Part shown: piece after piece, positions 14,969 to 23,944 of the stretch
Layout of the letters: the number at the start of each line of letters is the position of its first letter
How positions within the stretch are numbered: the first letter of the stretch is position 1
Source: Luteimonas salinisoli
GTDB taxonomy: Bacteria; Pseudomonadota; Gammaproteobacteria; Xanthomonadales; Xanthomonadaceae
NCBI RefSeq assembly: GCF_013425525.1
Contig: NZ_JACCKA010000060.1
Span: 19,850 to 83,849, forward strand
Reading direction: 5' to 3'
Length of the DNA stretch: 64,000 bases
Position numbers and translations under genes: made by a program
Notes under the pieces: model-generated
What the model saw: the letters and a program-made list of their open reading frames with translations, nothing else
The model's database searches: none
Told to the model about the DNA's origin: nothing

Positions 14969-16072
14969 TCAGCCGGCGGCGGCCGGTCGTTCCGGCCAGA
15001 CCGTCCTGGCCAGCAGCTCGTCGTCCCAGTCGAACGCCAGGGCGCCGTCCTTCAGCAGCAGCTGCACGAAGTTGAGCACGTTGCGCGCATACATCTCGCT
15101 GGCGTGCTGTGCGCCCTGGCTGGCCAGATCGAGCGGACCGGCCACCACCACGCCGGCGTGCTCGACGGTCTCGCCGCGGCGGGTCAGCTCGCAGTTTCCG
15201 CCGGTCTCGGCGGCGAGATCGACGATCACGCTGCCGGGCTTCATGCCGGCGGCCATCTCCGCGGTGACGATTCGCGGTGCCGGACGTCCCGGCACGGCCG
15301 CGGTGCAGACCACCACGTCGACGCTGCGCAGGTGCTCGCCGAGGCGGCGCTGCTGCTCGGCGCGCTCCTCGTCGGTGAGCTGGCGCGCGTAGCCGCCCTC
15401 GCCCGCGGCGCTGACCCCCAGGTCGAGGAAGCGTCCGCCCAGCGACTCGATCTGCTCGCGCGTCTCGGGACGCACGTCGAAGCCTTCGACCTGCGCGCCG
15501 AGCCGCCTGGCGGTGGCGATCGCCTGCAGACCGGCCACGCCGGCGCCGATCACCAGCACCTTCGAAGGCCGGATGGTGCCGGCGGCGGTGGTGAGCATGG
15601 GAAAGAAGCGCGGGGCGAGGACCGCGGCGATCAGCACCGCCTTGTAGCCCGCCATGCCGGCCTGCGAGCTGAGCACGTCCATCGCCTGGGCGCGGGTGGT
15701 GCGCGGCAGGCGCTCGAGCGGGAACGCCACCACGCCGCGCTGCGCGATCGCCGCGCCCCGCGCCTCGTCGAGCTGCGGCTGCAGGATCCCGACCAGCACC
15801 GCACCTTCTTTCAGCGCGGCGATGCCCGCGGCCGCCGGCGGCTGCACGCACAGCACCGCATCGGCGTCGGCGACCGCGGCGGCCGCGCCGTCTGCAAGGA
15901 CGGCGCCGGCCTCCTCGTAGGCCAGGTCGGGGAAATGCGCACCTGCGCCGCTGCCGCGCTCGACATGCACCTCGGCCCCCGCGGCCACCAGTTTCCTGCA
16001 GGTTTCCGGCGTCACGGCGACGCGCCGCTCGCCCGGCGCGGTCTCCCGCGCAATCCCGATCTTCAGCGTCAT
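14969..16072 (-). CDS. pntAa: NAD(P) transhydrogenase subunit alpha part 1 (NAD-binding)
   Basis: 367 residues. It matches the soluble domain I, related to alanine dehydrogenase: KIGIARETAPGERRVAVTPE at the N-terminus, the transhydrogenase core around LSSQAGMAGYKAV, and the Rossmann motif VLVIGAGVAGLQAIATARRLGA (about 172-193). The mobile-loop region and ALIPGRPAP-like VPGRPAPRIVT are also present. It works with PntAb and PntB. Here it stands alone, with its own 5' region and a convergent DUF3106 gene downstream, so it must be transcribed separately from pntAb-pntB. Confidence 0.95.
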   Translation of the reverse strand: MTLKIGIARETAPGERRVAVTPETCRKLVAAGAEVHVERGSGAGAHFPDLAYEEAGAVLADGAAAAVADADAVLCVQPPAAAGIAALKEGAVLVGILQPQLDEARGAAIAQRGVVAFPLERLPRTTRAQAMDVLSSQAGMAGYKAVLIAAVLAPRFFPMLTTAAGTIRPSKVLVIGAGVAGLQAIATARRLGAQVEGFDVRPETREQIESLGGRFLDLGVSAAGEGGYARQLTDEERAEQQRRLGEHLRSVDVVVCTAAVPGRPAPRIVTAEMAAGMKPGSVIVDLAAETGGNCELTRRGETVEHAGVVVAGPLDLASQGAQHASEMYARNVLNFVQLLLKDGALAFDWDDELLARTVWPERPAAAG

Positions 16073-16129
16073 CTTCGGCTCCGCGACCCCTCGCCGACCA
16101 TCCTAACCGAATCGCCCGCGCGGTCGCGC

Positions 16130-18253
16130 TCAGCCGGGCGCGGCCTCGAGCCGGCGCAGGGCGTCCTCTACCGGGCCCTCCGCCGCGCGCAGTCGCAGCC
16201 TCCCGTCCTCGAGCATGCGCACGAACTCGCGGGCGCCGAGCAGCAGCTCGCGCCCGCCCTGGCCGTTGACCAGCAGCAGGTCGCCGCTCAGCGGGCTGCG
16301 CCAGGCCAGGCGCAGCGCCTGCGCCGCGCCGTCGTCGAGGGTGCGCACGACCACCTGTCCGACGGCGGCAGGCACGGCCTCCTCCGGATCGCGGTCCGCC
16401 GGGTCGAGCCCGCCTTCGAGCAGCGGTTCGAAGCGCTGCGCGGCGCGCGGCGCATCGGGATTGGCCAACTCGGCCACCAATTGCGCCAGCAGCGCCTGCG
16501 CACCGCCCTCGTCCAGTCCGCAGGCCACGTAGCAGGCGCGCAGCGGCGCTTCCAGCGCGAGCAGGGCATCGGCGACCGCATGGCCGCGCGCGTGCGCGGC
16601 GTCGGCGTCGATCCGCACCAGCGCGTCGCCCAGCGCGAGCAGGTCGGCGAAACGCTGCGACTGCACGCCGCCGCGCAGCCAGGCCTGCACCAGCGCCTGC
16701 CGCCACTGCTCGCGCAGGAATTCCCCCACCCGGTCCAGCATCGGCGCCCGCAGCCGTTCCGCCAGGCGCCGATCGGCCTCGGCGCGCGCGGCCTGCAGCC
16801 GCTCGCGTCCCTCGATCGCCTGCCCCGCGCGGCGTTCGGCGACCGCCGCACGGCGGCGCAGCGGCTCCAGCGCCCGCTCGAGCTGCTCCAGCGCACGGGC
16901 GAAGACCTGCTCGTCGCCGTGGTAGTGCTCGGCGATGTCGTCGGCGACCCCGTCGGCAAGCTCGTGCTGCTCGATCTCCACGGTGCTGATGCGCGGATTG
17001 GCGTCCCACAGCCCCACCAGCCGGTCCAGCACCTCGAGGGCCGGCGCCTGCGGGGCCTCGAATAGGTACGGATCGCTGAGCGCCAGGCGCAGGTACGGCA
17101 GCACCAGCCGCGACAGCCGCCCGACCGCCCCGCCCGCCAGCGCGTGACGGGCGGCGAGGTCGTCGAACAGGCGGCCGACCAGCTCCACGGCATCGTCCTG
17201 TTCGGGCGCCGGGGCGGCGGTCTCGGGATCGATGCCGAGACGCGCGGCGACTTCGGCCAGGCGGGTGCGCACGCCCTGCGCGCAGCGCCCGGGCGCGAGT
17301 GCCGTGGCATCCGGTTCGCCCTGCAGCAGCGAAAGCACCGCCAGGAACTCCTCCAGCCGCATCGCCCGCCGCTCCGCCGGCGGCTGCGGGCGCAGCCCGC
17401 GCATGCGCTCGCGCAGCGCGTTGCCGCGCACCGCGTCGCTGGGTGTGCGCCTGGGAGGGGCGCGCTTCTGCCCGGGCTGTTCGCGCCAGGTCGATCCGGC
17501 CGCAGGCGCCAGCGCATTGTGCTCGGCCCAGAGATCGGCCTTGCCGCCGGTCGTGCCGCTGACCGGCTGGCCGGCCATCAGCAGGGCGTAGTCGCCGGTA
17601 CCGACCATGGAATGACCGGCCTCCGAGAGCAGCACGTTGCACCAGGCGTAGGCATCGGTCAGGCAGGCCGCGGCGATCCGCTCGAAGTGGCGCAACAGGC
17701 CCAGCCGCACTCGCGCATCGACCTCGTTGGCCGGGAAGGCATGCAGGAAGGCTTCCACCACGTGTCGCGGCGCCACCGGGTTGCGCGGCCGCACCTGGCC
17801 ACCGAGCTGGGCGGCGAGCGACCACAGCCGCTTGTCGATCACGTCCAGCGGATCGGAGAAGCGCCGCTCCAGCGCCTCGATCACCGGTTGGCCGACCAGC
17901 TGCGACTGCAGCTCGTCGTCGGAGACCAGCGCGTAGGCATCGTCGGCCATCGGCCGGGGCGGCTGCGGCCAGCCGTTGAAGCCGCGCGCGAACCACTTGC
18001 GCCAGCGCCGCTCGGACACGCCGATGTAGCGGGAGAGAATGCTCAGGCTGGTCAGGTCGTCGGCGAGCTGGTCGAGCGCCGGCTCGGCGCGACGGCGCGC
18101 CTCGAGCTCCTGGCAGGCGGCGCGCAGGGTCTCGGCCAGGACCGGCTGCAGCCGCCCGGCCATGCCCTGCTCCAGTTGCTCCAGCAGCTGCGCCGGCGCG
18201 ACGGACGCCGCGCGCGGCCCGGCGGGCGGGCCCGGATGCTGCGAGCTGGGCAT
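16130..18253 (-). CDS. DUF1631 family protein (second of a tandem pair)
   Basis: 707 residues, hydrophilic, with no signal peptide or membrane helix. Its long alpha-helical body has the DUF1631 arrangement: LSILSRYIGVSERRWRKWF, a middle block (VEIEQHELADGVADDI), a charged helical stretch rich in Arg/Glu/Ala (about 440-520), and a C-terminal small domain (RSPLSGDLLLVNGQGGRELLL, EFVRMLEDGRLRL) that occurs in this family and recalls PilZ-associated regions. It is clearly related to the gene upstream of it but about 100 residues shorter. The function of the family is unknown. A 130-base gap from the first copy may hold its own promoter. Confidence 0.85.
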   Translation of the reverse strand: MPSSQHPGPPAGPRAASVAPAQLLEQLEQGMAGRLQPVLAETLRAACQELEARRRAEPALDQLADDLTSLSILSRYIGVSERRWRKWFARGFNGWPQPPRPMADDAYALVSDDELQSQLVGQPVIEALERRFSDPLDVIDKRLWSLAAQLGGQVRPRNPVAPRHVVEAFLHAFPANEVDARVRLGLLRHFERIAAACLTDAYAWCNVLLSEAGHSMVGTGDYALLMAGQPVSGTTGGKADLWAEHNALAPAAGSTWREQPGQKRAPPRRTPSDAVRGNALRERMRGLRPQPPAERRAMRLEEFLAVLSLLQGEPDATALAPGRCAQGVRTRLAEVAARLGIDPETAAPAPEQDDAVELVGRLFDDLAARHALAGGAVGRLSRLVLPYLRLALSDPYLFEAPQAPALEVLDRLVGLWDANPRISTVEIEQHELADGVADDIAEHYHGDEQVFARALEQLERALEPLRRRAAVAERRAGQAIEGRERLQAARAEADRRLAERLRAPMLDRVGEFLREQWRQALVQAWLRGGVQSQRFADLLALGDALVRIDADAAHARGHAVADALLALEAPLRACYVACGLDEGGAQALLAQLVAELANPDAPRAAQRFEPLLEGGLDPADRDPEEAVPAAVGQVVVRTLDDGAAQALRLAWRSPLSGDLLLVNGQGGRELLLGAREFVRMLEDGRLRLRAAEGPVEDALRRLEAAPG

Positions 18254-18383
18254 GTCGGTGTCGGTCCGCGGCCTGAGTCGATGCGATAGCGTAAGCGATC
18301 ACAAAATCGCCTGCCTTAACCGATCGGCCGCGATGCCGAAACCTGAAGGGCGCCGTCTTCAGTCGCAGCGGCGAACCGCGAAC

Positions 18384-20792
18384 CTATCCGGCGTTTGCCG
18401 CCTTCTGCGTCGGCGCATGCGCCTGGTTGAGACGCTGCCAGAGCTGCTTCATGGCCTCGTCGAAGGGCGCGTCCACCGAGCGCACCACGACCCTGCCGGA
18501 GGCGACCAGCAGTGCCAGCTCCTCCGGCGAGACCACCATCTTGCGCACGCCGCGGCGGTTGACGATCAGGAAGCGCGAGGTCAGCGGACTGATCCAGGCG
18601 ATCCGCGCCGCGGTCTCGCGCCCGCCGCGGTCGATCATCCGCAAGCCCTGGCCCACCCGCAGCCTGCGCATGCGCGCGGCGATGGCCGGATCGCAGGCCA
18701 CCTCGTCGGTACCGCCGGCCAGGCGCAACGGCAGCATGGCCTCGTCGCCGTCGTCCTCGTCGATCTCGCCGCCGGTGGGCGTGCGCACCGCGCGGGGGGT
18801 GTCCGGCATCGCCAGCGCGGAAATGATCCGGGCCATCGCGTCGCGGGCGGCGGTGGCGTCCAGTCCGCAGCTGGAATAGCACTCGCCCAGCGGCACCTGC
18901 AGCGCGAGCAGCTGGTCGGCGACCGCGGCGCCGCGCACCTGCGCGGCATCGGCGTCCACCTGCACCATCGCATCGCCCAGGCCGATCGCAGCGTGGTGGC
19001 GCTCCGACTCGGGGCCGTCGCGCAGCCAGGTCTGGGTAAGGTAGTGGCGCCAGTGCTGGTCGAGGAAATGTCCGACCGGCGCGGTCAACGCGCGGTCGGC
19101 CATGCGCGAGGCCACCAGGCTCTCGGCGTTGCGCCGTGCCATCTGCAGCCGCTCGCGGCCGTGGATGGCCTCGGCGGCGCGCTTCTCGGCGATGTCGGAG
19201 CGCTTGCGCTGCTGGTCGAGTTGATCGCGCAGCTCCGCGGCGGCCAGCTCGAACACCGCCTGGTCCTCCTGGTACTCCTCGACCACGCGGTCGACCGCGT
19301 GCTCGGCCTTGTCCAGGGTCTCCTGGTCCTGCGCGGTCTGGCCGGTGTTGCCGTCGCAGGCCTCGGTCAGGGCGTCGAGCAGCTGCCGTGCCGGGTGGCT
19401 GCGGCGGTTGAACAGCGAATCGTCGGTCAGTGCCACCTTCACGTAAGGCACGACCAGCTTGCCGTACAGCGAACGCGAGCGCTGCAGCAGGTCGTTGGCC
19501 GTGAACAGCGACTGGAACAGGATGCCGACCAGATCGATGGCATCCTCCTCGTCGGCGCTGAAACGGGTCTTCTCGGGGTCGAAGCCGAGCTGACGTACGC
19601 CGCCGAGGATCTCGGCGCGGATCACCTCGGCCAGGGCGCGCTGGTCCTCTCCGGCCAGGGCGCGGGTGTAGGGGCTCGGGTCGTCGCCCTGCAGCAGCGA
19701 AGCGATGTTGAGCATGTCCTCGGTGCCCAGCACCTGGCCGACCGCCTCGGAGGCGGCATCTGCCAGGGCCCCGACCTCGGCGGCGACGCTGTCGGCGCCC
19801 TCGGCCGGCACGGCGTGCAGGCCGCCGTGCTCGCGCCAGGCGCGCAGCTGTTCGCGGACGATGTCGCGGTAGCGGAGCGGCTGGCCGTCCATGCCCGGGC
19901 GCGGGCCCGCGGCGGTGCCGCCGCGGCCGCCACCACTGCCACCACTGCCGCCGCCACCGCCGCCACCGAAGTCGGCAGACATGGTGCCCTGCTCGCGCGC
20001 CTCGCCGGCCGCGTGCTCGACGACTCCGCCTTCGGGCACCCAGCCCTCGGCAGGCGCGTCGGCGCGTCCGGCGCGCTCGGGCGGGCGCGCGCCGCCGGGC
20101 TGCGATCCTCCACGCCGCGCGGGCGCCGCGCGCTGGCCGCTGCCGAAGGCGGCGGTCTGCAGCGTGGCGTTGGCCTTGGCGTAGACCTCGCCCAGCACCT
20201 TGGGCAGGCGCTTGTCGAACTGGTGGAACACCATCATCCGCAGGCCGGGCGTCAGGTCGTCGGCCTGGAACAGGTTGACGAACGCCGACACCGCCACGTC
20301 CGGGCGCAGCGGGTTCTGCGGCCGCCCCTCGATGCCCAGGCTCGCCGCCAGCGCCTCGAGGCGCTCGTCGAGCTGCGCCAGCGGATGCAGGAACTGATGT
20401 TCGAGCAGTTCGGTGATCTGCTGGCCGGCGAGATGGATCTCGAGCTCGCCTTCGGACATCAGCTCCAGCGACTGCACGCGATCGTGCTCCTCGCGCGGTT
20501 CCAGCCATCGCTCGAACGCATCCTCGATCGCCTCGCGATAGCGGGTGGCCAGCTCCAGCGCACGATGGCTGAGGGCGATCACCGCCACGCGGTCTTCCTG
20601 CGCGGCGCTGAAATCATGCCCTGCCAGCGCGGCCAGCCGCACCTGCTCCTCGATCGAGCTCCAGAAGCCGGACAGCACCCCGACCAGCTCGGTGATGGCG
20701 TCGCGCTTGAGCGATTCGAGCACGCGTTCGCCCGCGCGGCTACCGGGGCCGCGGGCGCGGGACTTCGTGACGGTGTCGTCTGTAGACGCCAT
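18384..20792 (-). CDS. DUF1631 family protein (first of a tandem pair)
   Basis: About 802 residues, hydrophilic and mainly helical. It shares the DUF1631 plan with its neighbour: RDAITELVGVLSGFWSSIEEQ at the N-terminus, SADEEDAIDLVGILFQSLF in the middle, a heptad-like charged region (ELRDQLDQQRKRSDIAEKRA), and the terminal WISPLTSRFLIVNRRGVRK domain. A run of glycines (coded near 19918-19970) forms a flexible linker between the N-terminal third and the rest. The start is uncertain: the ATG at 20792 begins MASTDDTVTKSRARGPG, while the ATG at 20843 has a better AGGA ribosome site but would leave only 28 bases to the divergent gene. Confidence 0.85.
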   Translation of the reverse strand: MASTDDTVTKSRARGPGSRAGERVLESLKRDAITELVGVLSGFWSSIEEQVRLAALAGHDFSAAQEDRVAVIALSHRALELATRYREAIEDAFERWLEPREEHDRVQSLELMSEGELEIHLAGQQITELLEHQFLHPLAQLDERLEALAASLGIEGRPQNPLRPDVAVSAFVNLFQADDLTPGLRMMVFHQFDKRLPKVLGEVYAKANATLQTAAFGSGQRAAPARRGGSQPGGARPPERAGRADAPAEGWVPEGGVVEHAAGEAREQGTMSADFGGGGGGGSGGSGGGRGGTAAGPRPGMDGQPLRYRDIVREQLRAWREHGGLHAVPAEGADSVAAEVGALADAASEAVGQVLGTEDMLNIASLLQGDDPSPYTRALAGEDQRALAEVIRAEILGGVRQLGFDPEKTRFSADEEDAIDLVGILFQSLFTANDLLQRSRSLYGKLVVPYVKVALTDDSLFNRRSHPARQLLDALTEACDGNTGQTAQDQETLDKAEHAVDRVVEEYQEDQAVFELAAAELRDQLDQQRKRSDIAEKRAAEAIHGRERLQMARRNAESLVASRMADRALTAPVGHFLDQHWRHYLTQTWLRDGPESERHHAAIGLGDAMVQVDADAAQVRGAAVADQLLALQVPLGECYSSCGLDATAARDAMARIISALAMPDTPRAVRTPTGGEIDEDDGDEAMLPLRLAGGTDEVACDPAIAARMRRLRVGQGLRMIDRGGRETAARIAWISPLTSRFLIVNRRGVRKMVVSPEELALLVASGRVVVRSVDAPFDEAMKQLWQRLNQAHAPTQKAANAG

Positions 20793-20871
20793 TTCGGGGG
20801 ACAATGTGCAGCGGAGTGGCGCGAGGGTGCGCCGAGTCAGCATACATTCCTGAAAGGTAAAAACCACGTCT

Positions 20872-21468
20872 GTGAACCCCGTCTCAAATAGTGCCACCGA
20901 CATCTCGCTGCAACTCGACCTGCGCCGCTCGGTTCCGGCCCGCCAGCTCGGCGAGCCCGGCCCCGATGCCGCCGGCCTCGCGCGGATGCTGCGCGCGGCG
21001 GTGCGCGTGCCCGATCACGGCCGGCGCGTTCCGTTCAGGTTCCTTCGCATCGCCGGCGCGGCGCGCGCCGCGCTGGGCGACGCGCTGGCCGCGATCGCCC
21101 TGCGCCGCGACCCGGAAACCGCCCCCGCGCTGGTCGACAAGGACCGGCAGCGCTTCGCCCACGCGCCGGTGGTGATCGCGGTGATCGCGGTGCTCGACCC
21201 GGAGGACGGCAAGATCCCCGCCCAGGAGCGGCTGCTCAGCGCCGGCTGCGTCTGCTTCGCGCTGCTGCAGGCGGCCCAGGGCTGCGGCTACGGCGCGCAG
21301 TGGCTCACCGGCTGGCCCGCCTACGACCCCGAGGCGCACGCGCTGCTCGGCCTCGGCGAGCAGGAACGCGTGGCGGGCTTCATCCACATCGGCACGCCGC
21401 AGGCCGAGGCGCCGGAACGCGAACGTCCCGACCCTGCGGCCCTGCTGAGCGACTGGCGGCCGGCATGA
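20872..21468 (+). CDS. nitroreductase family protein (YdjA-like)
   Basis: 198 residues. The nitroreductase fold is indicated by an N-terminal RRSVPARQLGEPGP (FMN phosphate-binding Arg/Ser region), RAAVRVPDHGRRVPFRFLRI, APVVIAVIAV, SAGCVCFALLQAAQGCGYGAQWLTG (about 122-146) and the closing GFIHIGTP. The shortened architecture matches YdjA-type members, which use FMN and NAD(P)H on unknown substrates. The start is a GTG at 20872. It overlaps the exonuclease gene by four bases (ATGA), so both are one operon. It is divergent from the DUF1631 pair. Confidence 0.88.
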   Translation: MNPVSNSATDISLQLDLRRSVPARQLGEPGPDAAGLARMLRAAVRVPDHGRRVPFRFLRIAGAARAALGDALAAIALRRDPETAPALVDKDRQRFAHAPVVIAVIAVLDPEDGKIPAQERLLSAGCVCFALLQAAQGCGYGAQWLTGWPAYDPEAHALLGLGEQERVAGFIHIGTPQAEAPERERPDPAALLSDWRPA

Positions 21469-22379
21469 ACGCCGCCGCGCAGCCCGCGCTGTACCTGGTC
21501 GACGCGAGCCTCTACGTGTTCCGCGCCTGGCATTCGATGCCGGACGAGTTCCACGATGCCGACGGGCGCCCGACCAATGCCGTGCACGGATTCGCCCGCT
21601 TCCTGCTGGAGCTGCTGGAGCGCGAACGGCCGCGCCACATCGTGGTGGCCTTCGACGAAGCGCTGGACAGCTGTTTCCGCAACGCGCTCTACCCCGCCTA
21701 CAAGGCCAACCGGCCACCCGCGCCCGAGGAGCTCAAGCGTCAGTTCGTCCACTGCAAGGCGCTGTGCCTCGCACTCGGGCTGACGGTGCTGGCGCACAGC
21801 GAGTACGAGGCCGACGACCTGATCGGCAGCGCCCTGCAGCTGGCGCGCGCGAGCGGGCACCGCGGCGTGATCGTCTCGGCCGACAAGGACCTCTCGCAAC
21901 TGCTCGACGGCGCCGACGAGCAGTGGGATTTCGCCCGTGGCCAGCGCTGGGGCGTGGCCGGGGTGACCGCACGCCACGGCGTGGAAGCGCGGCAGATGGC
22001 GGACTACCTGGCGCTGTGCGGCGACAGCATCGACAACATCCCCGGCGTGCCCGGCATCGGCGCCAAGACCGCGGCGGCGCTGCTCGGGCACTTCGGCAGC
22101 CTCGACGTCCTGCTCGCGCGCGTGGACGAGGTGCCGTACCTGAGGCTGCGCGGCGCGGCGCGCGCCGCCGAGCGCCTGCGCGCGCACCGCGAGCAGGCGC
22201 TGCTCTGCCGCCAGCTGGCAACCATCGCCCTGGATGCGCCGCTGGCCGGCGCGGCGGCGCCGTTCGCCCGCAACGCCGCCGACGCCGCCGCGCTGCAGGC
22301 GCTGTGCCAGCGCCTGCGCTTCGGACCCCTGACCCGGCGACGCCTGCACGAGGCGGCCGGCGTCGCGTTCGCGCCCTGA
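21465..22379 (+). CDS. 5'-3' exonuclease / flap endonuclease-like (Xni-ExoIX type)
   Basis: 304 residues. The N-terminal PIN-like domain carries the acidic metal ligands: LVDASLYVFRAWH (about 10), VVAFDEALDSCFRNALYPAYKANR (about 60-84), SEYEADDLIG (about 110) and VSADKDLSQLL (about 135-145). The helix-hairpin-helix 3 motif, GDSIDNIPGVPGIGAKTAAALL (about 185-207), binds DNA. The polymerase part of Pol I is absent, so this is a stand-alone flap endonuclease relative, likely acting in replication or repair. It starts inside the nitroreductase stop codon. Confidence 0.9.
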   Translation: MNAAAQPALYLVDASLYVFRAWHSMPDEFHDADGRPTNAVHGFARFLLELLERERPRHIVVAFDEALDSCFRNALYPAYKANRPPAPEELKRQFVHCKALCLALGLTVLAHSEYEADDLIGSALQLARASGHRGVIVSADKDLSQLLDGADEQWDFARGQRWGVAGVTARHGVEARQMADYLALCGDSIDNIPGVPGIGAKTAAALLGHFGSLDVLLARVDEVPYLRLRGAARAAERLRAHREQALLCRQLATIALDAPLAGAAAPFARNAADAAALQALCQRLRFGPLTRRRLHEAAGVAFAP

Positions 22380-22513
22380 CCGCCCCCAACCGCCGCCGAC
22401 GTCGTCCACGGGGTGATCGAGGGCCATGTGGCGCAGGCCGCGGACGGCCCGATGGACCAGGCCCGGGCCCGGGCAAAAGGCCTGCCCCGTTTCGCCTGCG
22501 GTTCGGGGCGCGC

Positions 22514-22519
22514 TAGCAT
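22514..22519 (+). promoter_or_regulatory. possible -10 element for a leaderless NUDIX transcript
   Basis: TAGCAT at 22514-22519 lies six bases before the ATG at 22526, so transcription would begin at or next to the start codon. No Shine-Dalgarno sequence precedes that ATG. A weak -35 (TTCGCC, 22491-22496) is 17 bases upstream. Confidence 0.3.
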
Positions 22520-22525
22520 GTGTCG

Positions 22526-23083
22526 ATGAAGGAGCATCCAGCGGACGGCGTCGAAATCCTCTACCAGGGCGACTGGCTGCGCATGGTCCGGCGCGGCAAA
22601 TGGGAGTCCTGCGAGCGCACCCACGGCCGCGACGGCATGGCGGTGCTGGTGATCGCGGTCACTCCGGCCGACGAGGTGCTGTTCGTCGAGCAGTACCGGG
22701 TACCGCTCGGAGCGCGCACCATCGAGATGCCGGCGGGACTGATCGGCGACGAGCTCGACGACGACTCGATCGAATCCGCCGCGCGCCGCGAACTCATCGA
22801 GGAAACCGGCTGGGAACCCGGGCGCATCGACGTACTGCTGACCGGACCCACCACCGCCGGGATGAGCAACGAGCGCATCGTCTTCGCCCGAGCGCGCGAC
22901 CTGCGCAAGGTCGGCGAAGGCGGCGGCGTCGGCAGCGAGGACATCACCGTGCACGCGGTGCCGCGCCGCGATGCCCCGGCCTGGCTGATGCGCAGGCACG
23001 CCGAGGGTTTCGAACTCGACCTCAAGCTCTGGGCCGGGCTGTGGATGATCGAGTTCAATCCGGACGGATCCCCCGCCGGCTGA
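22526..23083 (+). CDS. NUDIX hydrolase, ADP-ribose pyrophosphatase-like
   Basis: About 185 residues. The Nudix box is clear: GLIGDE followed by ESAARRELIEETGW (about 73-97), with the REx2EE metal ligands. The preceding VEQYRVPLGARTIEMPAGLIG is typical of the ADP-ribose/nucleotide-sugar pyrophosphatase branch. The likely reaction is hydrolysis of ADP-ribose or a similar nucleoside diphosphate derivative. A GTG six bases earlier is an alternative start. The 146-base gap after the exonuclease gene and the promoter-like element suggest its own transcript. Confidence 0.9.
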   Translation: MKEHPADGVEILYQGDWLRMVRRGKWESCERTHGRDGMAVLVIAVTPADEVLFVEQYRVPLGARTIEMPAGLIGDELDDDSIESAARRELIEETGWEPGRIDVLLTGPTTAGMSNERIVFARARDLRKVGEGGGVGSEDITVHAVPRRDAPAWLMRRHAEGFELDLKLWAGLWMIEFNPDGSPAG

Positions 23084-23177
23084 TCGCGTCTCCCCGCGCT
23101 TCGCGGCAGGCCGCGCGCTGACGGGCCCGCATCCGGTGCGTATCCTTGGCGCCGACGCAACGCCGCAGGGAGCTGGC

Positions 23178-23924
23178 ATGTACAAGACGATCCTCCTCCT
23201 CGTCCTCGCCGTCGCATCGCTCGGGCCCATGGCGGGCGCGTCTGCGGCCGGTGCCGAGCCGGGCGCCGCGCCGGCCGGGCCGCTCGAGGTCCACCCCGAC
23301 GCGCTGGAGCGATACTGGCTGCCGCGCGCCGCCGAGATGAAGCGCCGCGTCTCCGAAGCGCGCCAGGCGCGCTGGAGTCGCGCCGGGATGGCCACGGCCG
23401 TGAAGCTGGACTACACCATCGACGCGCAGGGCCGGGTCCGCGACATCGAGGTCGCGGAGACGGCTCCCGCAGGCGCGAGCCCGGAATGGGCGGTGTGGAT
23501 GCTCCGCCAGCACCGGTTCGAGGCGGCCGGGGAAGCGCGGGATCCGGTCCCGGTGAGGACCTGGACGGAGATGCGCATGGGTCCGCCGCCCGGTGCGCGC
23601 CCGGGCGGCCCTGCCGCGGCGCGCATCGACGGCAGTTCGGAGGAGGCGATGCAGGACAGCCTGGCGACGATGATGGCGCCGCTCCCCGAAGCGCAGCGCA
23701 CCGTCCTGCTGACGGCGTTGCTGCAGCTCGCGGTCGACGGGCTCGGCAGCGAGGCCGAGATGCGCGAGCGCTTTCCCGACGGCGCCCCGTCGCCTGCCTA
23801 CGCGCGGTCGCGCGTGGACGGAATGACCCGCGAGGAGATTCTCGCCGAGGCCGAGGCCGCGAGCCGTGCGGAGGGCGCACCCAGGCTCGTGCTCCCGGAC
23901 GCCGACGCCTCGCCGCGCCCGTAA
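23178..23924 (+). CDS. exported protein with TonB-C-like domain
   Basis: 248 residues. A signal peptide (MYKTILLLVLAVASLGPMAGASA) is followed by a domain recalling the TonB C-terminus: AVKLDYTIDAQGRVRDIEVAETAPAG, then WAVWMLRQHRFEAA and a closing beta strand (VRTWTEMRMG). Unlike TonB it has no N-terminal anchor or Pro-rich spacer. The last 90 residues are helical and charged (MTREEILAEAEAASRAEG), resembling small exported proteins of this family of bacteria. GGGAG lies five bases before the ATG. The function is unknown. It is convergent with pip. Confidence 0.72.
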   Translation: MYKTILLLVLAVASLGPMAGASAAGAEPGAAPAGPLEVHPDALERYWLPRAAEMKRRVSEARQARWSRAGMATAVKLDYTIDAQGRVRDIEVAETAPAGASPEWAVWMLRQHRFEAAGEARDPVPVRTWTEMRMGPPPGARPGGPAAARIDGSSEEAMQDSLATMMAPLPEAQRTVLLTALLQLAVDGLGSEAEMRERFPDGAPSPAYARSRVDGMTREEILAEAEAASRAEGAPRLVLPDADASPRP

Positions 23925-23944
23925 CGCAACGGCTCAGGCCACGC

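Noticed and set aside
19918..19970. Low-complexity CCACCG-type repeat as a possible microsatellite element
   Set aside because: It encodes a glycine/serine linker in frame within the DUF1631 protein, which explains it.
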